DNA from: Vibrio chagasii
GTDB lineage: Bacteria > Pseudomonadota > Gammaproteobacteria > Enterobacterales > Vibrionaceae
Assembly (NCBI GenBank): GCA_041879415.1
Contig: CP090851.1
Location: 1,612,001 to 1,676,000, forward strand
Direction: 5' to 3'
Length of the DNA: 64,000 nucleotides
The position numbers and the translations under genes are program-made. Of the stretch, positions 56,055 through 64,000 are shown one piece after another. The notes beneath the pieces were generated by a model, which made no database searches, was not told where the DNA came from, and saw only the letters and a program-made list of their open reading frames with translations. Each line of letters begins with the position of its first letter. Within the stretch, counting starts at the first letter, position 1.

Positions 56055-56415
56055 ATCCGTTGATCCTTAATCAAATTACCCCGATTAGGTTGATCACCAG
56101 ACAAGCAGCTTTTTATGCGAAAAATTTTGAATCTAATTTTTTATTGTTGTTTAGGTGAATATTATAGTTGCGTTTTTCACCTTTAAATAAATGATACTTC
56201 GAAAAGAAAAATAAGTCTGGACTTAGTTCACATCAATCAATTGTGTATTCCGCATTTTCATGATTAACATCACACAAAGCTATCATTCCGCGATTGAATT
56301 TTGACGTTTGATGATACACCGGTTCAATATTTAAAAGCTCGTGTGAACTGATCAGTATTGCCTCGCAGCATTGTGGCTTGTAAAATGATAGGACATACAT
56401 GTTTTTACTTTTTAT
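56055..56415. other. Divergent regulatory region between tfoX and the HDOD gene
   Basis: These 361 bases are AT-rich. On the tfoX side a short inverted repeat (TTGAT-TAAGG-ATCAA on the minus strand) surrounds the Shine-Dalgarno. Several TCACA/TGTGA half-sites are present, but no full CRP palindrome. No gene is seen. Confidence 0.5.
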
Positions 56416-57336
56416 ATGAATCATTTATCGTTTTTCTGGCTACCACAAAACAAGGCACTTCTTCTTAAGGGCCTAGAATCAGAATTTGCCCAACTTGTTG
56501 GACATTCCATCTCAGCGGGAAAAATAACCCTTCCTCCTATCCCTAACGTTGTACTTAAAATCCAAAAACTTTGTACCCTTGAATCGACTGGGATTGCGGA
56601 AGTTGCCGAGTGCTTGCTTGAAGATCCAGGCCTTACAGCCATCGTCATTCGAGTTGCAAATTCGGTTGTCTTCAACAGACGCAACATTACCTGTGTCGAC
56701 ATTATGACGGCCGTTTCACGCCTGGGCATATTGCGTGTTCGTGACATCGTGACAGCACAAGCGATCGAGCAACTCAAACATTCAGTTGATTTAAGTAAAG
56801 AGTGTAACCAGCTATTGATTCAAAGCGCTTCTGTATCAAAAGAGTTAGGCGCAACCATGGTACTTGTGACCAATGGCTTTAAAGAGATAGCTCCTGCTGA
56901 ATATCGCTACCTTGAACATGAAAAGTCTTTGCTAGTTGGTTTGTTAGCCGATATTGGGCTGTTCTGCCTAGTAAGCGAATACCACCTGTACCTTGAGAAC
57001 GGTAACTACCTCGACCACGATATCGCGCTGCAGATTTTCCAAGGCCAATGTTCAGCCACCAGCAAGCTAGTACTCAAGCGTTGGGGCTTCGACAGCGATT
57101 TCATTGACGTGTGCAGCAACACCATCAACAAACAAGAAGAACGTGAAGTTTCTTACTTAGATATCGCACGTATTGCTAACCACCTACTGATGTTCAGAAA
57201 CAAGGATGAGAACATCGATGATCACGAAGTTGAGCTCAACGTGACAGGTGCAGAGGTGCTTTATAATCTAAGCAACTTGAGTAAACATGATTTTAATGCA
57301 AAGCTAAACGACGTGATCAACGCTAGTGGCTTCTAA
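56416..57336 (+). CDS. HDOD-domain signalling protein
   Basis: The 306-residue protein has an HDOD domain (about 35-235): TLPPIPNVVLKIQKLC, LLEDPGLTAIVIRVANSVVF, TAVSRLGILRVRDIVTAQAI, GLLADIGLF. HDOD domains are HD-like but lack the catalytic HD pair and act as binding modules in signalling. There is no effector domain beside it. The ATG at 56416 has no good ribosome-binding site. The gene lies 39 bases upstream of the lysO-like gene and may be cotranscribed. Confidence 0.85.
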   Translation: MNHLSFFWLPQNKALLLKGLESEFAQLVGHSISAGKITLPPIPNVVLKIQKLCTLESTGIAEVAECLLEDPGLTAIVIRVANSVVFNRRNITCVDIMTAVSRLGILRVRDIVTAQAIEQLKHSVDLSKECNQLLIQSASVSKELGATMVLVTNGFKEIAPAEYRYLEHEKSLLVGLLADIGLFCLVSEYHLYLENGNYLDHDIALQIFQGQCSATSKLVLKRWGFDSDFIDVCSNTINKQEEREVSYLDIARIANHLLMFRNKDENIDDHEVELNVTGAEVLYNLSNLSKHDFNAKLNDVINASGF

Positions 57337-57375
57337 GTCATAGAAAAAGTTGAAGTAATTGCAATAGAGGAAAGC

Positions 57376-58281
57376 ATGTTTACAGGGATGATCTTCATAT
57401 TTGCTCCACTTGTTGTGGGGTATCTATTCTCAATTTCAAACACCCAAACGCTAGAATTCATCAACCGCTCTACATCGCGTTTGATCTATGTAATTCTAGC
57501 GCTGATGGGATTAAGCCTTGCCGCGCTTGATAATCTTGGTAGCAACCTACAGACAATCCTTCTTTACACTGTCACTTTCTTTGTCTGCTTGAGCGTTTGT
57601 AACCTGATGGCACTGCCCGCGATAGACAAAGTACTGCCACTCAAAACAGACAGTAGTCAAAAGAAGCTGCCCCTTTCTTCGATGGCAATGGAGTCTGCCA
57701 AACTCATTTTGGTTGTCGGCTCAGGCCTTATCGCAGGACTCATTCTGCCTATCGGCCTTCATTGGGTCGATACAGCAAGTGAATGGATTCTGTTCGTTCT
57801 TCTATTCTTCATTGGCATCCAGCTGCGAAACAGTGGGCTGACTCTGAGACAAATCTTGCTCAACAAACATGGCATGGTCATCGCTGTCACGATAGTCACC
57901 ACCTCTATGTTAGGCGGTGTTATCGCTGCTTATTTGTTGGATATTCCCCTGTTTAAAGCGCTAGCCATGTCTTCTGGTTTTGGCTGGTACTCTTTGGCTG
58001 GAATACTAATGGGCGATGCATTTGGTCCGGTCTACGGCGGAGCATCATTCATGCTTGAGCTACTGAGAGAGCTTGTCGCGTTAGTCCTGATTCCAGTGCT
58101 TATTCGTAGCTATCCATGTACGTCTATTGGTTATGCAGGAGCTACCGCCATGGACTTCACTTTGCCTGTCATTCAAACAACAGGCGGCGTTCGCTGTGTG
58201 CCTATCGCGATTGTTAGTGGATTTATATTGAGTCTACTCGTGCCCATTTTGATGTTGTTCTTTGTATCTCTTGCTAACTAG
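57376..58281 (+). CDS. lysO: Lysine exporter LysO (DUF340) family protein
   Basis: The 301-residue protein has about 8 membrane spans and the LysO/YbjE signature: SGFGWYSLAGILMGDAFGPVYGG (shown in part as SGFGWYSLAGILM), FLLELLRE-like FMLELLRELVALVLIPVLI and the C-terminal CTSIGYAGATAMDFTLPVI. E. coli LysO exports L-lysine and its toxic analogue thialysine. GAGG lies 9 bases before the start. It follows the HDOD gene by 39 bases. Confidence 0.88.
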   Translation: MFTGMIFIFAPLVVGYLFSISNTQTLEFINRSTSRLIYVILALMGLSLAALDNLGSNLQTILLYTVTFFVCLSVCNLMALPAIDKVLPLKTDSSQKKLPLSSMAMESAKLILVVGSGLIAGLILPIGLHWVDTASEWILFVLLFFIGIQLRNSGLTLRQILLNKHGMVIAVTIVTTSMLGGVIAAYLLDIPLFKALAMSSGFGWYSLAGILMGDAFGPVYGGASFMLELLRELVALVLIPVLIRSYPCTSIGYAGATAMDFTLPVIQTTGGVRCVPIAIVSGFILSLLVPILMLFFVSLAN

Positions 58282-58455
58282 ATCGCAGGAATAGCGATCG
58301 ATTTAGATTAGAATGCATCTCGAATACCATTGCCCAAGACACCGATACAGTTACCTAAATAAAAAGACACTAAGTGTCATTGCTCAACAAAGAATGATCA
58401 CGGTAACCTGTAACGACAAAGTAATAACAAGAATAAACTTACAAAAGGACCCGCT

Positions 58456-58983
58456 ATGAAACGCCTTTGCGTCGCATTACTGCTAGCTTCAACTTCTACT
58501 TTCTCTTTTGCAGCAGATTCAATGTCTGAAACAAACCAGTGCCAAGCGAAAAAATACGATGCTTACATCGACGCCTCTCTAAATTGGTACGCCGATCTTG
58601 CTGAACTCACCTCAGAGCAATACCCAGAGCTAACAGAAGTAAGTGAATGGTTCCTTGAAGGCCGTAAGCACCACTTCGAGTTAAATCGTGCGGCGGTACA
58701 CTACTACCTAGTAAATGACTCAAGCAAAGTAGCAACAGAACAACCTGTTGAAGGCTGGCTGCAACTTGAACAGCATGACATTAAGACCCTATCACAACGT
58801 GATGATGAGCTAGGCAAAGTCGCTAAAACGACGTTCGACGACCGTCAATCAAAACCTCATGAACAAAATTACGAGCTGCGTTCGGCATTCGCAGAGCTGC
58901 TTAGCCACCCTAAACAAATCGACACTGCACTTCAGCGCTACAACAGCTCTATCGCTGAACTTGAAGCGATTAAATGTAAGTAA
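58456..58983 (+). CDS. Small exported hypothetical protein
   Basis: The 175-residue product has a signal peptide (KRLCVALLLASTSTFSFAA) and a mature helical, acidic part with two Cys (one close to the N-terminus in NQCQAKK and one in the last residues IKCK) that could join in a disulfide. No known domain is visible. AAAGGA lies 6-8 bases before the ATG. It is upstream of panP but separated by 118 bases. The role is unknown. Confidence 0.65.
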   Translation: MKRLCVALLLASTSTFSFAADSMSETNQCQAKKYDAYIDASLNWYADLAELTSEQYPELTEVSEWFLEGRKHHFELNRAAVHYYLVNDSSKVATEQPVEGWLQLEQHDIKTLSQRDDELGKVAKTTFDDRQSKPHEQNYELRSAFAELLSHPKQIDTALQRYNSSIAELEAIKCK

Positions 58984-59101
58984 CCCCTCATTTAATAAGC
59001 TTTTGCGAGAAGTTGGATTTCATAATTAAGACGGGACATTGTTCCCGTTTTCGTTTAGATTGTCCCGCTCGCGTCAATATTAAAAAAATAACTCGCTTGC
59101 T

Positions 59102-60745
59102 ATGGTTACGGAACAAAAAACAGCAGATGTTAGCTTCGACAGTCTTCTACGTATCTTCACGGTACCTGAAGGCCCAGATTCAACACTCACTCAAATTGAA
59201 GACAAACTTTCACGAAACCTGAATCAATTCTTACGTGAACACATCGTGGCTGAAGAAAAGCCGCTGCGTGAAATTGAGAAAGATTTTTCAAATGCTCATA
59301 TCCCAGAGCAACCTGAGTTTGTTTCTGAACATACTGAGCATCTCCTCGATTCTCTTGTATCGCACTCGGTTCATACTTCATCGCCAAGCTTCATTGGTCA
59401 CATGACGTCTGCCCTGCCTTACTTTTTGATGCCGCTTTCAAAAATCATGATTGCGCTCAATCAGAACCTAGTAAAGATCGAGACTTCCAAAGCTTTCACC
59501 CCCCTAGAACGTCAAGTTCTGGGTATGCTACATCGCTTGATCTATCAAGACGATGATGCGTTCTATTCTCGTTGGATGCACAGTGCCAATCACTCATTAG
59601 GGGCGTTTTGTTCTGGTGGTACTATCGCGAACATTACTGCGCTTTGGGTCGCACGTAACAATGCACTAAAAGCACAGGGCTCGTTCAAAGGTGTCGAGAA
59701 AGAAGGTTTATTCAAAGCCATGAAACACTACGACTACGAAGGCCTGGCCATCTTAGTCTCTGAACGTGGTCACTACTCTCTGAAAAAAGCTGCTGACGTG
59801 CTGGGTATTGGTCAGGAAGGTCTTGTATCAGTTAAAACGGATAACGATAACCGTATTTGTACTGACGACCTACGACTGAAGATCGAGCAGCTCAAGCAGA
59901 ACAAGATTAAGCCTTTCGCCGTTATCGGTGTCGCTGGTACAACTGAAACCGGTAATATCGATCCGCTAAGAGATATTGCAGAGGTATGTGCTGAGTCTGA
60001 CTGCCACTTCCATGTGGATGCAGCTTGGGGCGGCGCGACTTTGATGTCTAATAATCATCGCCACCTACTTGATGGAATTGAACTAGCTGACTCTGTCACT
60101 ATCGATGCTCACAAGCAGCTTTACATCCCAATGGGCGCTGGCATGGTTCTGTTTAAGAAACCAGACGCGATGACTGCGATTGAGCACCACGCTCAATATA
60201 TCCTGCGTAAGGGCTCTAAAGACTTAGGTAGCCATACGTTGGAAGGCTCTCGCTCAGGTATGGCGATGCTGGTTTATGCTGCAATGCACATCATCAGTCG
60301 TCCAGGCTATGAACTGCTGATCGATCAAAGCATCAACAAAGCACGTTACTTTGCCGACCTGATTAAAGAACAAGATGATTTCGAGTTAGTCTCTGAACCA
60401 GAGCTTTGTCTACTGACGTATCGCTACGTTCCTGAAGCAGTAAAAGCAGCCCTACTTAAAGCCGCTCCTGAGCAACGTGTAGAGTTGAATCAACTTCTGA
60501 ACGAACTAACTAAGTTTATCCAGAAGAAACAGCGCGAAACCGGAAAGTCATTTGTCTCTCGTACTCGACTAAACCCTGAAGCGTGGGCTCACCAACCCAT
60601 CATCGTTTTCCGCGTAGTGTTGGCTAACCCGCTAACGGGCAATGAGATTCTTTCTTCAGTACTTGAAGAGCAGCGTGAAATTTCAAAACTAGCACCAAAC
60701 TTAATGAGTAAAATCACTCAACTAGTTACGCAAATCAACGCATAG
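59102..60745 (+). CDS. panP: Pyridoxal-dependent aspartate 1-decarboxylase PanP
   Basis: The 547-residue protein is a group II PLP decarboxylase of the glutamate-decarboxylase fold. The PLP Lys is in VTIDAHKQLYIPMGAGMVLF, with FCSGGTIANITALWVARN and FHVDAAWGGATLMS as cofactor-site motifs. The size and N-terminal (PEGPDSTLTQIEDKLSRNL) fit the vibrio family known as PanP, which makes beta-alanine from aspartate for pantothenate and CoA synthesis in place of PanD. Glutamate decarboxylation cannot be fully excluded from sequence. No Shine-Dalgarno is evident before the ATG. It lies close to hexR. Confidence 0.85.
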   Translation: MVTEQKTADVSFDSLLRIFTVPEGPDSTLTQIEDKLSRNLNQFLREHIVAEEKPLREIEKDFSNAHIPEQPEFVSEHTEHLLDSLVSHSVHTSSPSFIGHMTSALPYFLMPLSKIMIALNQNLVKIETSKAFTPLERQVLGMLHRLIYQDDDAFYSRWMHSANHSLGAFCSGGTIANITALWVARNNALKAQGSFKGVEKEGLFKAMKHYDYEGLAILVSERGHYSLKKAADVLGIGQEGLVSVKTDNDNRICTDDLRLKIEQLKQNKIKPFAVIGVAGTTETGNIDPLRDIAEVCAESDCHFHVDAAWGGATLMSNNHRHLLDGIELADSVTIDAHKQLYIPMGAGMVLFKKPDAMTAIEHHAQYILRKGSKDLGSHTLEGSRSGMAMLVYAAMHIISRPGYELLIDQSINKARYFADLIKEQDDFELVSEPELCLLTYRYVPEAVKAALLKAAPEQRVELNQLLNELTKFIQKKQRETGKSFVSRTRLNPEAWAHQPIIVFRVVLANPLTGNEILSSVLEEQREISKLAPNLMSKITQLVTQINA

Positions 60746-61105
60746 CCATTCAATTTTAGTTGCATCAAATTGAAAATTTCTTTCTTTTTGATGTAACTTA
60801 GCTGTCAGTTCATACTGAATTCGCATTCTTTTTGCTCAAAGCTTCTTCCAATTCTGTAGTTTTCTAAAATTTTGTTGAGGCTTGTCATATTCTTAAGCAT
60901 TCATCCCGTGTTTTTGTATTAGTGAATAGTATGTTAGGTTTATACTGACTCTATGGTGCTAGTTAGCTTGATATCTATTTGATACAGCAGTAATTACAAC
61001 ATCCAATAAAACCTTGGTATTGTGCTTACTGATATTTGTTTCAGCCATACCCCCTGGTAATAAGATATTAACTGGCAAGTTGTTCTCTATACCCTTGTGA
61101 ACACT
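60746..61105. other. Intergenic region upstream of hexR (360 bases)
   Basis: AT-rich, with a short palindrome GTAATTAC at 60990-60997 that looks like a HexR half-site motif but lacks the full spacing. No terminator for panP and no gene were seen. Confidence 0.5.
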
Positions 61106-61960
61106 ATGAATACATTAGAAAAAATACAAAAAAACCTGGAAAATTTCAGCAAGTCTGAGCGCAAGGTAGCCGAAGTAATTATGGCTTCCCCTCAAACTGC
61201 AATCCATTCTAGCATTGCTACCTTAGCTAAAATGGCTGACGTAAGTGAGCCTACAGTTAACCGCTTCTGTCGTCGTTTAGACACAAAGGGCTTCCCTGAC
61301 TTTAAACTTCACCTTGCTCAAAGCTTGGCGAATGGTACACCTTATGTGAACCGTAATGTCGAAGAAGATGATGGCCCTGATGCTTACACGCATAAAATCT
61401 TCGAATCAACAATGGCATGCCTAGACGTTGCGAAAAACAGTCTAGATGCGATGCAAGTGAACCGCGCGGTTGACTTGCTGACTCAAGCAAAACGCATTTC
61501 ATTTTTCGGACTCGGTGCTTCTTCTGCCGTAGCAAAAGACGCTCAAAACAAGTTTATTCGTTTTAATATTCCAATCACGTGTTTTGAAGACATCGTGATG
61601 CAACGAATGAGCTGCATTAACTGCAGTGATAACGACGTTATCGTACTGATCTCTCACACAGGTCGAACAAAGAGCCAAGTTGAAATTGCCAACCTAGCTC
61701 GTGAAAACGGTGCAACGGTTATCGCTATCACAGCGAAAGACTCTCCACTTGATAAGGCAAGCTCGCTGTCTATCTCATTGGATGTGCCAGAAGACACTGA
61801 CGTTTACATGCCAATGGCAAGCCGTGTCGTTCAGATGACGGTTATCGATGTATTAGCAACGGGCTTTACACTGCGTCGCGGCTCAGGTTTCAGAGAGAAT
61901 CTAAAGCGTGTCAAAGAGTCACTACGTGATTCACGCTACGAGAAATACTCTCAGTTTTAA
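61106..61960 (+). CDS. hexR: Transcriptional regulator HexR (RpiR family)
   Basis: From ATG 61106 the product has 284 residues; a GTG at 61097 is in frame but the family begins MNTLEKIQ. The N-terminal RpiR helix-turn-helix (KSERKVAEVIMASPQTAIHS in part, SEPTVNRFCRRLDTKGFPDFK in part) is followed by a SIS sugar-phosphate domain (FFGLGASSAVAKDAQNKF, VLISHTGRTKSQVEIA). HexR controls central carbon metabolism and responds to 2-keto-3-deoxy-6-phosphogluconate. Likeness to E. coli HexR is high through the whole length. A terminator follows. Confidence 0.93.
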   Translation: MNTLEKIQKNLENFSKSERKVAEVIMASPQTAIHSSIATLAKMADVSEPTVNRFCRRLDTKGFPDFKLHLAQSLANGTPYVNRNVEEDDGPDAYTHKIFESTMACLDVAKNSLDAMQVNRAVDLLTQAKRISFFGLGASSAVAKDAQNKFIRFNIPITCFEDIVMQRMSCINCSDNDVIVLISHTGRTKSQVEIANLARENGATVIAITAKDSPLDKASSLSISLDVPEDTDVYMPMASRVVQMTVIDVLATGFTLRRGSGFRENLKRVKESLRDSRYEKYSQF

Positions 61961-61979
61961 CCCCAAAGATATGAATTAA

Positions 61980-62008
61980 AAAAACGGAGCCTAGTGCTCC
62001 GTTTTTAT
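61980..62008. terminator. Bidirectional terminator after hexR
   Basis: AAAAACGGAGC pairs with GCTCCGTTTTT across a 5-base loop, followed by ATT. Confidence 0.9.
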
Positions 62009-62051
62009 TTATCTGCATCTTCAATAGTGTCATAGCCATTAACCAATACTA

Positions 62052-63344
62052 TTAAATGGTCCAGCTGTTCCCCTTCTCCACCACACTATTCTCTGAGGCA
62101 TAAGAGTTGATGATCGTGAAACTCGACTCCGCAATTTGAGACACGTCGTCGTTATGACGAAACGTAACTTCACCCTGGGCTTCACCACAATGACACTTCT
62201 CACAAACCTGCTGCAGGATATGTATCAAACGCTCTTGATTCAATGGTAATGGATTCCCTTTAATAGCAACCGACTTAAGTGCATCAGCCGATACCTCTTC
62301 GAATTGGGCTTCACAAACACCAAACTCTAATAGACTTGGTAGCTTGAGCGTATCGAGTACTTCTGATAACCAAGAAATTGCATCTTCTGCGGAGGCTTGC
62401 GCTTTACCCGTCACAATTTGAGCAATCCTTTGGTAGCGTTCTAAAATGTCACTTCGCTGCTGCTCTCTTGCAACCTCAATATTCTCTAGCATCACAAATG
62501 GCGCTAATCGAGCCGTAATCACACTGTGCGGAGCTGAAATCTTTCCACCCAACGCAGAAGCTAACCCGTGTGCAGCACCTAGCTTGGCATTGGTAATAGC
62601 CATACCACCAAGCATGGAAGCAAACGCCAGATCTGATCGTGCTTGAGGCTCATCATAAACGCATGCTTGTACCACGGAGCCACTCAGCTTACGTAACCCT
62701 TCTTCGCAGATCATATCCGTCAATGGGTTTGGATCTCCGCACACATAAGCCTCCATCAGGTGAGTGAACGCGTCCATCGCGCCCCTGCCCGACAAATACA
62801 GGTTGGTACCATGAGTGAATGTCGGGTCGACAATCGCGACATCAGCCAGCATATCTGGGCTTCGTAAGCTGATCTTCACTTGGTCTTGCCCTGATTTGAG
62901 TACCGCATTTTTAGTCATCTCTGCGCCGGTGCTCGCGGTTGTGGGAATAGCAATAAATGGCAGCGGTTTAGTTTTTAGAGGGACATTGCGCCCAACCACT
63001 TCAACGTAGTCATAGAGGTTACCTTGGTTAGGTAATACGGCAGCTAACGCTTTGCCCATGTCTATCGCACTGCCACCGCCCATAGCGACAACCATATCAG
63101 GCTTAAATCGCCGAGCTGATATCGCCGCCTCTTCGACCATTTTGATATTAGGCTCACCAGAAACCGCGATGTGTTGATAACGCATGCTTTGAGCGTCTAG
63201 ATAATCAGTGACAATTGAAGTGCGCTGGAGTGTATTCCCGGTCACTAATAACACGCTGTAGCCATATTGGTTAAAGAGAGACAATGAAGCGGAGAGTGCT
63301 CCATCACCAAAGATGATCTTTGTAGATGTCATAAATTGAAACAT
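62052..63344 (-). CDS. Iron-containing alcohol dehydrogenase with Cys-rich C-terminal extension
   Basis: From ATG 63344 (AGGAGG 4 bases upstream) the product has 430 residues. The NAD-binding part shows VAMGGGSAIDMGKALA and FIAIPTTASTGAEMT; metal ligands lie in GRGAMDAFTHLMEAYVC and NAKLGAAHGLASALGG, plus APHSVITARL. Fe-ADH proteins are normally about 385 residues; here roughly 50 extra residues begin with CEKCHCGEAQ (Cys 381, 384, 386), a possible metal site, and end in GNSWTI. The substrate is unknown. It is convergent with hexR and divergent from grxA. Confidence 0.88.
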   Translation of the reverse strand: MFQFMTSTKIIFGDGALSASLSLFNQYGYSVLLVTGNTLQRTSIVTDYLDAQSMRYQHIAVSGEPNIKMVEEAAISARRFKPDMVVAMGGGSAIDMGKALAAVLPNQGNLYDYVEVVGRNVPLKTKPLPFIAIPTTASTGAEMTKNAVLKSGQDQVKISLRSPDMLADVAIVDPTFTHGTNLYLSGRGAMDAFTHLMEAYVCGDPNPLTDMICEEGLRKLSGSVVQACVYDEPQARSDLAFASMLGGMAITNAKLGAAHGLASALGGKISAPHSVITARLAPFVMLENIEVAREQQRSDILERYQRIAQIVTGKAQASAEDAISWLSEVLDTLKLPSLLEFGVCEAQFEEVSADALKSVAIKGNPLPLNQERLIHILQQVCEKCHCGEAQGEVTFRHNDDVSQIAESSFTIINSYASENSVVEKGNSWTI

Positions 63345-63869
63345 GGTGCCTCCTGCGCCTATGACCAAACAAAACTGCGAACTCTTGGTTGTTGGAATGT
63401 TGCCTTTGTACCCTGTGCCTGTTTTAAAAAAGGCTCATTAAGAAAACGACTCTTGTTGCCACCCCAGACGTCTAAAGGCGACGCTTCGTGGGTTGTGTAT
63501 GAACACTCTAACCTTTATCGTTTAATTTTCGTCAATCAGTCATAAGATGCCTCGTTCTGAAGACAATTTTTTTGACGAAGTGCAACTTGTCACACTAAAG
63601 ATGCATAAAAGTCGCTTTCTTAGGGGTAATTCACACTCTGATAATAAGGGTACTTAGACTTGATACTGACCAAAAATTCGAGCGGATCGCTTTTGTGAAC
63701 ATTATTTGCTCTGATAGGCAAAACCTATTGTATTAAGAGGTAATTCCATCTTTATTTCCCTAAAGCATTAGGGCATAGTTGGATTCAAGAATTTTTGAGT
63801 CTTGTTCAATTAAGAATAGTTGACGTATTTTAGGTTAACGAGCCTCATCCCGTATTTAGGAGAAATGAA
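63345..63869. other. Intergenic region between the Fe-ADH gene and grxA (525 bases)
   Basis: Contains divergent promoters. One inverted repeat CCCTAA-AGCA-TTAGGG is at 63758-63773, about 100 bases before grxA. I see no credible gene. Confidence 0.5.
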
Positions 63870-64000
63870 ATGTTTGTTGTTATTTTTGGTCGCCCTGCTT
63901 GCCCATTCTGTGTTCGTGCAAAAGAGCATGCTGAAACTCTTAAAGCAAAACGCGATGACTTCAACTACCGCTATGTTGACATCCACGCTGAAGGCATCAG
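63870..64000 (+). CDS. grxA: Glutaredoxin 1 (3' end cut by window)
   Basis: The first 43 residues are seen. They begin MFVVIFGRPACPFCVRAKEH with the active-site pair CPFC and continue RDDFNYRYVDIHAEGI, matching the start of E. coli GrxA (about 85 residues). AGGAGA lies 6 bases before the ATG. Glutaredoxin 1 reduces disulfides with glutathione and supplies electrons to ribonucleotide reductase. The gene runs off the end of the window. Confidence 0.93.
   Translation, partial: MFVVIFGRPACPFCVRAKEHAETLKAKRDDFNYRYVDIHAEGI

Noticed and set aside
60990..60997. HexR operator in front of hexR
   Set aside because: Only an 8-bp GTAATTAC palindrome is present, not the longer TGTAAT/ATTACA arrangement with the central spacer.

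Overview
The window is chromosomal DNA of a gammaproteobacterium that is almost certainly a Vibrio, most like the Splendidus group. The basis is protein similarity as I remember it and gene content and order: ycjX-ycjF-tyrR-rimJ, class I fumarase, pabB, H-NOX with its kinase, sdaC-sdaB, asnS, aspC, serC, tfoX, panP, hexR and grxA. Genes are dense and intrinsic terminators are plentiful. I see no rRNA, tRNA, insertion sequence, prophage or CRISPR array. It reads as core chromosome with some accessory sensory loci.

Region by region. 1-2.4 kb: the 3' part of a PhoD-like phosphatase gene and a TerB-like gene. 2.4-5.6 kb: a minus-strand run of two secreted proteins (one an ABM-domain protein), a membrane-bound ToxR-type regulator and a small single-span partner that overlaps it, with a divergent cytochrome b561-like gene. 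5.7-8 kb: an exonuclease and a CHASE-GGDEF protein. 8.1-13.8 kb: a DUF2760 membrane protein and two divergent Hsp70-family proteins behind a near-consensus sigma-32 promoter. 14-21 kb: GAF-GGDEF protein, DUF2947-like protein, rimJ, tyrR (with a TyrR-box-like palindrome upstream), ycjF and ycjX. 21-27 kb: fumarase, pabB, and an H-NOX sensor with a hybrid histidine kinase. 27-36 kb: nudL, sdaC-sdaB serine use, a tyrosine-type permease preceded by a Tyr/Phe-rich small ORF, an MCP with a periplasmic CxxCH motif, and a SulP transporter. 36-44 kb: asnS, a MocR-type regulator, an HD-GYP protein and aspC. 44-51 kb: an outer-membrane barrel, a cNMP/CBS/DUF294 protein with a DnaQ-type exonuclease, yiiM, an AraC regulator, serC and a DUF945 protein. 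52-64 kb: a cNMP-binding kinase with its response regulator, tfoX, an HDOD protein, lysO, panP, hexR, an iron alcohol dehydrogenase and the start of grxA.

Themes. Signalling is heavy: two GGDEF proteins, one HD-GYP, two hybrid or multi-domain kinases, an H-NOX gas sensor, a heme-type MCP and a ToxR-like pair. Amino-acid metabolism is the second theme (TyrR, TyrP, AspC, SerC, SdaC/SdaB, PabB, PanP, LysO). The two loci most likely to be poorly described systems are the heat-shock-type DUF2760/double-Hsp70 operon and the ToxR-like/VtrC-like pair joined to secreted alpha/beta-barrel proteins. All functional calls come from reading the sequence; no database search was run.
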